From Coffea arabica (taxonomy: Eukaryota > Streptophyta > Magnoliopsida > Gentianales > Rubiaceae), in contig NC_092314.1 in NCBI RefSeq assembly GCF_036785885.1, positions 17,257,638-17,321,637 on the forward strand: DNA of 64,000 bases, given 5' to 3'. This document shows positions 11,603-22,300 of the stretch, one piece after another. The notes below the pieces were generated by a model. The model worked only from the letters and a program-made list of their open reading frames with translations, had not been told where the DNA came from and did no database searches. Each line of letters starts with the position of its first letter. The first letter of the stretch is position 1. A program made the position numbers and the translations under genes.

Positions 11603-12913
11603 AGATCGTTAGCTGATTACATCTTTTGTTGCTTTATTTTTCCTTTATTGTGTTCGGTTTAAATTTTTTAGTTTTCATATTGGATTATCTTGTGCTACTT
11701 ATGTTTCTTCGTACCCTTTGCTTCATCTTTGGATAGAATTTGGATGTTCGTGAGGATTAGTGGTCTCAAATTGCATCACCACTTATTTTGAGGGGAGTAC
11801 TAGTTTCTTTTACCTTCCTCTACAATGAGAACATTGTTAATTTTAAGTGTGGGGGGGAGGGATTAATTTATCTTATGGATGATTGTGTCTTGAAATGCAT
11901 GATTTTAGTTGTTTATGGCTCAGAAATGTTGGAATCATATTTGGAAATATTGTTATAAGGATAATTTTCTTGAACTTGAGGTTGTTGGCAGGGAGTTTTG
12001 TTCATTTATATGGGGAAACTCTGTCAAAATTTTTCTAAAATATTTTTCAATATTTCATTGCAATTCTTTCAAATAATGGCCAAAATGTTCAATTTTAAGT
12101 GCCTAATTCTTCCATTGGATAAAATGTTTTATGTATTTTGGGAAAGTTTAGTCCTTATTTGACTTGAAATTAATCATTATGTAATTAGGATTTTTATATT
12201 TTAGAAAGTATATTCGGTTAAATAAGAAAAATTATGCTTAGAATTTTGCAGGTTTAATGATATTTCTCATTTTTACTTAATTTTATAAGTAAGTGATTGA
12301 TATAGTCAAAACAAGGCCAGATTCATCCTTTAATTATGCTTAGAGGGAAGAGAAAGATCTTAGATTAAAAAATATATATATTATAATAATTGTTCTACTC
12401 CAATAATCTTGTACCTAGTAACTGGGGGTTAGCATCTACAAATGTCGACATTCGCGTAAAAGATATTTTGAATTAAGAGTATGCATAGCAATTTGAATAA
12501 GTGAAATGTTGAGTAACTGGGGATTTTCACCTAAAAGTGTCGATTTTCGCGTAAAAAGTCATTTTTACTATTTAAGTAAAATGAAGTATAAATAAATCCC
12601 TTTTAGTTATGAAAATTTTGATGGATATATGATGAGAAAAGTCATAAATTGACTATATGATTTACTTATTTGTGAAATTAGGATAGAATGAGAAATTGAT
12701 TTGAAGTTGTTAAAATTAAGGCATAATTATCTTTCTTTAACTTGATATTATGAGTATTTAGTGTTATCTGAGAAATGGCATAATGATTGGTTTCTAAATT
12801 TTTGAGAAATTAAATTTGACAAAAGTACGTATATTGTTTTATCTCTTGAATCATTGTAGTAAGTTTTGTGTGAATTGCTTGAGGACAAGCAATGATTCAA
12901 GTGTGGGAGAATT
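11603..12913 (+). other. Athila 3' untranslated spacer with two polypurine stretches
   Basis: No coding sequence. A G-rich run, aagtgtgggggggaggga (11845-11862), lies about 240 bp after the last ORF. A shorter related run, aagtgtgggagaa (12899-12911), lies directly against the 3' LTR and is the likely plus-strand primer. The rest is AT-rich. Two short related segments containing 'taactgggg' lie near 12419 and 12514. Confidence 0.7.
12899..12911 (+). other. Polypurine tract of the Athila element
   Basis: The purine-rich AAGTGTGGGAGAA ends two bases before the LTR's TG at 12914. This is the expected position for plus-strand DNA priming. Confidence 0.75.
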
Positions 12914-14585
12914 TGATAAGTGAATATTTAACGTATATTTTGTACAAGTTTAGCATGAACTTTTGGTATGTTTTGAGAAGATTAAAGCCATATTTGAACT
13001 CTTTTGGTGATAATTGATTAAATATTGTTTAAGTGTATAAAATTTGATAAGTAAGTGGATTAATGTGTCAATTTTTGTGAAATTATGAAGGATATTGATA
13101 TATGGAATTCATGCACGAGATGAAGGAATTGTAAGAATTGTCCTGAGGATAAAGTACAAGAGAAACTATGAGCAAACATGAAGAGAAAAGAGAAGAAGTA
13201 AAAAAGAATGAAAATTCATCAGCACGGATTCGACCTCAGATCCGTGTGAGTAAACGGGGATCTGAGCCCTCGTCTGTACTTCTGGAGCAGTGTATCCGAA
13301 GTCAAACGATCCGAGCTTGGATCAATCGGAGAAAGTCCTCGGATCGATAAGATCCGAGCTCAGATTGATCTTCACCCCTCGAATCCGAGACTCGGATCTG
13401 CCTCTCTCTTCAGCAAGTGGTACAGCCGTTTTTTCTCACTTTTCACACAACTTTCCAACTATCTTGGGAGAGAAAATTCGGTGGCACATGCTTCTGCAAT
13501 AAAAGAGAAGACCAAATGAGTTATTGACTAGTCAAAACAACATATCTTTTGACTTCCTTTACAAAATTTAAGTGGTTGAAATCATGAAGGAGAAAAAAAA
13601 TGCCTTTCTACCACCTTTTATGCAGAGACAAAATGGAGAAGCAAAACATCACCATACGTAGCTAGTTTTTCTTCTTGCAACAAGTTTCTCTCTAGTGAGG
13701 TGTTCTAGAGAAAGCAATTGGAGACTCATCTTGTAATCATCTTGTACAAGAACATAGCAGAAATTTGAGGGTTTCACCATTAATTGGCTAAGCTTTCTTT
13801 TATCTTTCTTGTAATTGTACTTTATGATATTTTGCATTAATAAACTTGTGAGTTTGACTTTTGTATCATTCATGAGTAGCTAAACTTCTTTATCTAGGGA
13901 GTAGATGAAACTTATGACTAAATAATATGAATCGAATGTGATCTATACTTGTTATATCTTGTATTAACTTGTCTATTAGTGCAGTTGTAATTACTTGTTG
14001 TTTGATCACCAATAGCATGTTCGTAGTTATTATTAGTCAATGAGAATTGATAGTAACAATGGAAAAACATGAGTAGAACTTGAGTTGTATGTTCATGAAA
14101 ATAGATGTACACTTAAGTGGATTTTCCATACATTTTATGAAGGAAAACAGAGTAGAACTAGTATTTCACCATGAAAATAGGGAAAACTATATTGCTCTAG
14201 GCCATTTCATCATGAGAATGAGATTTGGTAATATTGGAAATGAATCCCTGGTTAAACAAGAAAAATAAGAAGAGGTAAATCTATTCATTTATATTGTTTA
14301 TGCCATAAGTGGAATCTACATCCCTAGATTCAATCTTTAGTGAAATTTCTCCATTTACATTTAACATTGATTAAACCAGAGTTGTGGACAATAGCATTAT
14401 AATTTTCTTGTTCAAATTTATTATAAGTCTAAATAATAGAGAAAAATAAGGGCCTAGTACTTGTTTAATTTGCTCTTCGTGGGATCAACCCGATACATAC
14501 CTTACATTACTATTTTGCCCTGTATACTTGCAGTCAATGGGTATAAAATCGGATTTAAACTTGCATTGATATAAAAGTCCCGTCA
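12914..14585 (+). repeat. 3' LTR of the Athila-type element (1672 bp)
   Basis: It starts TGATAAGTG right after the polypurine tract and ends CCCGTCA. Its last 231 bp match 1-231. It carries the second GATCCGAG-like cluster at 13221-13400. No ORF in it is supported. Confidence 0.9.
13221..13400. repeat. GATCCGAG-like motif cluster in the 3' LTR
   Basis: Repeated GATCCGAG, GGATCTGAG and CTCGGATC variants, with context similar to 6326-6520. Both clusters contain the string cttctggag. Confidence 0.72.
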
Positions 14586-14844
14586 TCTTTTTTGCTCCAA
14601 CTATATGTTGGATAAATGCATTGGAAAATAGGAACAAGGCCAGAAATTCCTATTAACTCTGTGATCTTCATCTTGATTAAGTAGGAGTACTATTAAATTG
14701 TAATCTTTATTACACTACACAGTTCATAGTTTAATAGTGAGTTCTCTCTCTCTCTCTCTAGAAGTGGAAGGAAGCAATCCTCCAAGGCCAAAGCTTTCTC
14801 TGTATTTTTGTTTTTCCCTCGTGAATCGTCTACTAGTAATTAAA

Positions 14845-16830
14845 ATGAAACGACCACCACAAATGCTCCAAAATTTTCACAAGGGGGATAGGGTGGAGGT
14901 CCACAAAAGAGATTACTCCTACCACAAAGACCGAGTTTTCATTTGGTTTCCAACGATAGTGCTCTTGCGATCCTCCACCAAGACCACTGACCGCCCAAAG
15001 AACCACATCTATAAGGAGTTCGGGACCCTTAGAACAATAGCAACTGCAGTCCAAGATGAGGATAAGGATAATGATCATCGTCATAATAGGACCCCCCTGC
15101 TGAGAGAATTTGTGGACCTTGGTGATGTCAGGCTAGTGCCACCCAAGGAGTTGCATAGGTTGGAGACTTGAAACTCAAGATAAAATGTAGTGGAAACATA
15201 GAGGACAAGAAGTTCAACAAGGAGATGATGGTAGAGATCAAGAGTGATGAACAAGGGTACCATGGTTCTTGGTACACTACAGTCGTTACTTGCCCCTTTA
15301 CGAATGACAAGTTTTTGGTCGAATATCAAACGCTAAGAACAGATGATGACTCTGAACCCCTTAGAGATGTGATAAAAGTTCTTACAACGGGCTTTGTCCA
15401 TCTCGTGTTCAAAAGCTTAACAGTTATGAATTGGTTGAAGAAGTTGATGCATGGTGTAATGATGGATGGTAGGTTGTAAACTTCAAGTGTGTTTTAGTTT
15501 ATTTCTAACCTCAAATGAGGAAATGGAATTTGGTCATTACGATTTGCAACCTCATCAAGAATGGATTGGGGGAAAATAGATCACTGCTTTTAGGGTATGG
15601 ATTTAAATGCTCTTACCTAGTAATTCTTTTGCAAGCATATATTAGTCCAGTGAATCATTTTTGAAATCTCTAGTGTCCTCAATTGGACCCACAGTGGTGT
15701 TGTAAAGATATTTATGATTGTGAAGATATTTATGAATTCTTTTCAATCTATGCTAACTATGAATATTACTTGAAATACAGAAGAAGTCCAAGCTTGGAAA
15801 GTTGAGGGGACAAATTGGTGGAGTAGCATTGGTTTCGTGTTTTTGCAATGGGATGAAGATAGAGGTAAAAATTGATGTTGTAGATTACATGAGTTCTGGG
15901 TGTCCTGCAACTATTGTTAAACCCACAGGAAATGGAAAGTTTTTAGTAGGATATCAAACTCTGAAAACTAATGATGAAACTGAACTTCTCAAAGAAGAAG
16001 CTGATGCTTTCTACAAAAGGCCATGCCCCCCAATTGTTCGGCAAACAAAGCGATTCAAACCTGTGTTTTAAAACTCGGACTGAACCGGGAACCGACCAAG
16101 TGTCCGGTTTGAGTTATGCTAAAAAATCGGGCAAGTAAAAACCAGGTCAAATCCGGTCAAGAACTGGGTTTGACGGGGAAAAAATCGGATTTTCCGGTTC
16201 AATCAGCATTTTTAAAAAAAAAACTCAAACTTTTTCAATATTATATTTTGACCCCTAATTGTTAAAAATTATTAATATACCTCAAATATTTCATACTTTA
16301 TCAATGTTTTCTTAAAGTTTGGTGTTATTTTTCAATTAAGTCCATAATTTTAATTCTAAACTTGTTAATACTCATTAAATAATATAAATTGCTACTTGAT
16401 TGTTCTAATTTCTTTGTATTTTTTTGTTAAATATAATTGAAACATCAAATATATATGAATATGCCTTTATTAATATTAACATGTTATTGGGTATTTTACA
16501 TATAATATTTTAATTTTAAATAATTTTTATACATGACGTCATCCGATTCAACCCCTATCGAACCCGGTTGAACCCATTGACCCCTGACCCCTGAGTTTGA
16601 CCGAGTCGATACCCTATCCGGTTCTGAAAACATAGATTCAAACCACTTGAAGACGTTGATGTTTGCTACAATGAAGGGTAGTAGGTTGGTTAAATCTATA
16701 AAGTGGTCCACAGTTCAAAGTACAACGTTTATTTTGAGACCACAAATGAAGTCATGGAGTTTGATTTGAGGCCTCATCAAGATTGGATTAATCAAAAATG
16801 GATTTGGCCTATGAGGGCATGAATCTCCGT
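14845..16830 (+). pseudogene. Agenet/Tudor-repeat protein pseudogene, copy 1
   Basis: The ATG at 14845 opens a region reading HKGDRVEVHKRDYSYHKD, followed by about 100 residues of a plant Agenet module. Agenet domains are Tudor-like chromatin or RNA-binding folds, repeated in DUF724-type plant proteins. A second module starts near 15195 (KFLVEYQTLRTDDDSEP), and another starts near 15800 (GNGKFLVGYQTLKTNDETELL) with its end beyond the inserted MITE. Compared with copy 2, the whole second module and parts of its neighbours are missing. The join at about 15162 gives a stop soon after (HRLET*). In-frame stops in the second module, and the MITE in the last, show the gene is dead. A (TC)n tract precedes the ATG. 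Confidence 0.8.
16062..16634. mobile_element. Mutator-like MITE (573 bp) inside the Agenet pseudogene
   Basis: Imperfect terminal inverted repeats: the left end reads TGTGTTTTAAAACTCGGAC, and the right end in complement reads TATGTTTTCAGAACCGGAT. A 10 bp target-site duplication, gattcaaacc, lies at 16052-16061 and 16635-16644. The duplicate locus at about 42447 has a single gattcaaacc and no insertion, so the empty site is seen directly. A 9-11 bp duplication is characteristic of Mutator-type transposases. No coding capacity is visible. Confidence 0.9.
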
Positions 16831-17800
16831 GCTAAGTCTCTATGCAGTATTATTTTTCTCAAATGCACATAAAATGGCTTAGGAAGTTACCAATACAAAT
16901 TTATTAGCCGGTATCATTATCAGATGAAGCACGAGGCCACGAACTATTTTGCCTTCTGCACCTTAGAGTAACAATCAGGATGAGACGTCAATAGTTTTGT
17001 AATTGCAACAACTTTTTTGTTTGCATTGATCACTTATCCGAGGATTTTCTTGTGTGTTTACAAACCAATTACTCTCTAGTAATACATATTATTTTCTTAT
17101 AGAGATTTAATATTAAGTATTATAATGACATTAACCAATTGGTACTCTCTAATACTATAGTTGGTAGGAAAATTATTGTTGCATATGTCATTTCACCTAA
17201 TTTGTCTTCTTGTCATAACTGCATGTGAATTGAATTGATTACTATACTAGTTAGTCACAAGAATCAACTCTACACATGCATATTATAACCTACATAATAG
17301 TTAATCAAAGAATGTAACCACAAACTAATTTAAATTGATTATTTTGTTCCTTCTATTCATGCTTAACAAATGTGATCATTCCATTTTCTTTAATTCATAT
17401 GGAAAGATTTTAAATACATTTGGTATCATGAACATTTTCAAACCTGTTTTCCTAAAAATCATTTTCTTGTCATATTACTTAGGTAGATGAACCTAGCCAT
17501 ACTATTAATCACTAATCATAAGATTCAATGAATATAGTCAGTCCATTTTCTTTAATTCATATGGTGAGATTCAAAATACATTTAGTATCATGAATATTTT
17601 AAATTCCGTTTCAATACCATTACCAATTACCAACTAAACATTACCCTTTCAATCAAGCATTATTTTCTCCAAAAATGATACAACCAAAATTAAACATAGG
17701 GTCTATATACTCCAAACACGAAACTAAACCATATTTCTTTCTCTGACAAATTAGCAAACCACATAAGTGAGCTCTCGAGAGAGAGAGTGAAAAGGAAGGA

Positions 17801-17831
17801 TGGCTGACTACGACATAAATCCGTCAACCAA
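17801..17831 (+). other. Possible orphan first exon
   Basis: An ATG after a GA-rich leader opens MADYDINPST and runs into CAA|GTAAGC, a good plant donor site. I could not find a following exon. The rest of such a gene may have been lost where the solo LTR inserted at 19303. This may also be chance. Confidence 0.2.
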
Positions 17832-18534
17832 GTAAGCAGTTCAATTTTACCATCTTAAGTTCTTTATAATCAAGTTTTATACATTCACAATTAACTTCGA
17901 CCCTTAGTATGATTTTACAAATGAATCTAGTCTGGCAGTAATAGGTTATAAACTTATATATTCTAAATTTTATTAAAAACATCATAGATCAACAATACAC
18001 AACTATTGATCTTTTGACTTGCTATTATATTAATCATTGCCGGTTGAGAGCATGTCGAGCAATATAAACTTGATCAATAATAAAAGATGCGCTGATTCAT
18101 TATAATTCTCTGGGACCTTTACAAGATACATTAGTTGGGTTCATATTGCATGATTAGCAGATTCTCGAGATAGCTCATGCTAATGGTAATTCATGTGAAT
18201 GTATACATCTATGGTAAATGATTTAATTGGTCTGTGACTAGTCTAAAAAATAATATAGGAAGGAAGGAACATGACATTGATTAGTCTTGTGCATGAGCAA
18301 CTGGTTGAATGGAAACAATCCACATTGAATCTTTACCTAACATATATGAATCTAATATTGACGGGAAACAAAAGAATGTGTTAGGCGTTCACAATCTCTT
18401 ATTGTATCTATTTTTTGGTCCAAGAAATAAGTAAAATTGCAATCATTGCCAAATTAAATTTGCCCATGCAAATTAATACGAATCTTAAACTAGGATGTCT
18501 GTCTTCAAGCATGATCAATCTTAATTATGCTGAA

Positions 18535-18626
18535 AGAATTTGAGGATTAATAATTTGAGATTTATATGTTATATCAATGCAGAATTTGAGGATTAATAAT
18601 TTGAGATTTATATGTTATATCAATGT
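18535..18626. repeat. 46 bp tandem duplication
   Basis: Two head-to-tail units, 18535-18580 and 18581-18626, each beginning agaatttgaggattaataa. They differ at one position by eye, so the duplication is recent. Confidence 0.9.
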
Positions 18627-19302
18627 GGAAAGAAGGGTTTTTCTTGATATAATTTATATGCTTATGTGAATATATATTTGCAAATATATATGTCAATTAA
18701 CTTTTTATGCACTAACAGTGTAGTGATTTTTTACTCTAATAGCCTTGGATGTATCCCACATAGCATAATTTGAATTCGTATTATATGGCATGATCTAAAC
18801 TACTTGTGCAAAAAATCTTTACACTAACAACATACTTGGTCCAATAAGGGCGGCAAGTTTTACATAGTGAGCATAGTGATGCTCACCCCATGACTTTAAC
18901 ATTTTTATGCATAGGGTGAGTACGTTTACGAATTTATTGAAACTGATGGTGATTGAGATTAGTAGAGTCGGACTACTATTAGAAATGTCAAATAGTGATT
19001 GAATAGATATTGTTTTCGAATTATTCATGCAGTAATGAGCATGTATGGCTTAGTAGACAAGTTATTTGTCATTTTATTATCTTTGCTATGGTGTTTGAAA
19101 TAAGATCCACACTAGAGTATTTACTGTTTCCGCAAATACTCTCAAAATTATCACAAATGGAGATGGTCTAGACTTCAACAAGTACTCCTCGAATAAAGGT
19201 TTTCTTTCTGCATTTTTTCTTTTATTCATGCCATCCTTTCTAAACAAACTATGTAACATACACTTTAGCCCCCATCATTACCACTAAAAAGTAGAAAGTC
19301 TA

Positions 19303-22300
19303 TGTCGCGTCCCATTTTTTAATGAAAAAATAATGTGATTATAAAAAGGGATTTTTGATTAATTTTTGTTTGAAAAATGAGTTTTTTAATTAGAAAATGA
19401 ATAAAGAAATGAATTTGGAATTAATTTTGATTGAAAAATAATTTTTGATTTTTAGAAAAATGAATAAAGAAAAATGGGTCTAAATGAGACTTAAAAGTGC
19501 GACGGTTTTGATCCAAAATAATAGTTTAAAAAGGGTTTTAATGAAAAATAGGAGTCGCCACTTGGTATTGAGTTAAGGTGTACCAAATCAATTAAAAATG
19601 AATTTTTAAAGAAAAAGTAGAGAAAAGCCTTTTTAAACGACTCCAAGTCTGCGAAATCAAAAGAAAAGGATCGGGAGTCACATTTGAAGAAAGGGAAGGC
19701 AAGAATAAATCCAAGACACCCTCTCAACCTAACCAAGGCTAGTTGCGTGATTTAGTCAAAAAATTTTCTTATTTTAATCTAAAAATTTATCACATTTGAA
19801 TCTCACTATATGGATGCGAACCTGGACCTAGTGGTTATCGGAAGGGTCAATATGTCTCTTCAAAGCTCAATTGGTACTAATTGCATTAATTGCGATGTCC
19901 AAAAGTGATTATTTGAAGAGGTCACAAAATTACAAAGAATGAGACTCGACGAAAAGAAAAGAAAATAATAATTATACAAATATACATGACCTAAAGAAAT
20001 GTATCATAATGGGTGCTGGAAACTAAGATTCGTGATTAGATTTTTCCTTTAATAGAGGGAATACAAGCGTGCTAAAACTATAAAAGCCACACTCGTTTCA
20101 TATCCCATATTCAAGGAGTATTTCTCCTATCCAATCATGCAAATAACCTAACTTAGTTCTAATTTTCTTAAATGAAATGCGAATCTAATGTCATATTTCA
20201 CACATAGGGATAAGGAATATACATATATGGGAAATATGAGGTAAGGGATATGTACATATAAGGAATATATGGAATAAGGGATATACATATAAGGAAAATA
20301 TCATGCAAAATGATAAAAACCCTAAAAAAGTAGAAAATATGCATGAAAATGTAGTGATTGTCACACACACATGATCTAGTGCGTGAATAGTCCCTAAGGG
20401 TCTAGCGTTGGACTAACTCATGTCTATAAGTTCTCATTAGCATTGGACTAACGAGAAATCGGAGCAAAGGGCCACAATTAGCGTTGAACTAGTGTGGAAT
20501 CGGAAAAAGGTGACACAACTACCGTTGGACTAGTGTGATGACGTCATACATTTATTACAATCAAATAAATCATATAAAACATAATAAAGCGAATAAATAC
20601 ATAAGTTACATAAAACACATAGCATATAATTATGGTATCTAGATGCAAGACCCTAAGAAAACGAGTAACACGTAACACACAAACATGCAAAACACATAAA
20701 GCAAATAAAGCAAATAAAACCCTAATTATTACATTTGGGGGCCCTAACTACAATCTAAAGAGGATAAAGAATGAAATAAAATAATAACCTAACTATTACA
20801 ATTTTGGCATTTAATTGCCTTCCAAATAATTACAAATTAAATTAAAATAAATATACAAAATCAAAACAAATAAAAGTGACTAAATAAATAAATGACAATA
20901 AAATAAAACATTCAAAAATCATGCAATTACACACATAAAATCACATAGGATCAAATAAAATAAAATTAAAATAAATGATAGAGTATACCTCCCTTGAATT
21001 GGTGACATAATGAAATGGAGTTTCCCTTATTTACCCTCCAAAATAATAAAAAGGCCAAGGCATCACTTTAATTAACAAATAATCACAAGAAAATGAAAAT
21101 AAACACGAAATTGAATCAATCAAATCATTCAAATAAAAATAAACAACCCATATTCAACAAATTTAAATAAACAAGGACCCAATTGAAAAAATTAAAGAAA
21201 TTTGAGGGGTCAACTTATTATTATTACTAATATTAAGGGTCTAGAATTAAAATAAAGTAAAATTAATGGCTTAAGATGAAGTCTACCAAAACAAAACTAA
21301 AATTCACAAAAATAAATGAAAAACCATTTGTTACAATTAAAAAACAAAAATACCCAAAATTTCACTAAAATCCAAATCAAAACTATAAATCTATCAAAAA
21401 TTATTAAACCTCCAAATTTCATCCTAAAATTCACTATAAATCTATCCAAAAATCACATTAAATCATATCAAAGAAAATCAACATGTTAAAGGGACAAAAT
21501 TGATTGATGTTTCTGATTTCTAGGTCATAGTAAAATAAGGGGAAACTTGTGGGGCTGAAATGTAATTTTTGGAAATTTTTGCATGCATCTTACGAATAAG
21601 AAGAGTTTCAGCAACTTTTCTTGCTTTTAAACCTCAGCAACCTCATGCGGCGAGAAAAAACCAAGTTCTCATTACATTTCATAAACTCATCATCAAGATA
21701 CCATGTTATGCACACAAGAGAGAGGAAAATATGGAATGAGGAAAAAGCTAGCAATTCTACGTTCATTCAAGAAAAACTTTCCACCAGTTTCTGGGTTTTC
21801 ATGCCGCACGGATGGAATCAAGATCCAAGCGAGTATCAAACTTTCAAGCTAAGACAACCCATTGCACGAACCCAAATCATATTCTTTACATCCCCAAGAG
21901 TTCTTAGACCCAGATTAAACACACAAACGTGGACCAAAAGTACAACTTTTTATTTTATCAACTATACAGACTTAACTTGCTTGGTAAAAAAACTATACAG
22001 ACTTCATATACACGAAGTGAGATGATTACATATGCGGATTACTAAACACAAGAGGTGTTCATGGCTTCTAAATTGGATTCACAGTTTCGGATACTCGTTA
22101 AATGAACAAAGGAGCCGACACCAAGCCTATCAATAGCGCAACAACATCACAAAGTATAATCACAGTCATTGTCAACCACAGTCATGATCATTCATTCGAA
22201 AAAATGCAGCCTAGACGAAGCTTTTTCTGCTGCAAATTTTCTGCTGTGAACTTGCGGTTCATCCCACACATGCATTTTCATATTCAAACAAAACCCATTA

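Larger units (their letters stand above)
1..14585 (+). mobile_element. Athila-type Ty3/Gypsy LTR retrotransposon, 5' end outside the window
   Basis: The order is 5' LTR end, primer-binding site, gag, protease, RT, RNase H, integrase, long spacer, envelope-position ORF, polypurine tract and 3' LTR. A PBS matching the 3' end of tRNA-Asp, and a third ORF between integrase and the 3' LTR, are hallmarks of the plant Athila clade. The coding part is decayed by in-frame stops and at least two frame changes, so the copy is not autonomous. The visible 231 bp of 5' LTR differ from the matching end of the 3' LTR at about 16 sites by hand count (roughly 93% identity), which suggests an old insertion. A solo LTR of another family is nested at 6656-9128. 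The 5 bp after the 3' LTR (tcttt, 14586-14590) would be one target-site copy, but its partner lies outside the window. Confidence 0.93.
14591..17128 (+). repeat. Segmental duplication, copy 1 (Agenet locus)
   Basis: From tttgctccaactatatg to the sequence near 17128, the DNA matches 39673-43310 on the same strand, including introns and flanks. Relative to copy 2 it lacks about 1.3 kb inside the gene and about 0.38 kb near its end. It also carries an extra MITE at 16062-16634. Confidence 0.9.
17129..19302. other. AT-rich intergenic stretch with short direct repeats
   Basis: No gene is supported. A segment of about 60 bp is repeated at 17379-17440 and 17541-17604 (both contain ttctttaattcatatgg). 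A 46 bp tandem pair lies at 18535-18626. A short exon-like piece sits at 17801-17831. Confidence 0.6.

Noticed and set aside
21621-22025. 134-codon + strand ORF
   Set aside because: It lies wholly within the solo LTR and shows no recognisable family motif or splice context. LTR-internal ORFs of this size are common by chance.
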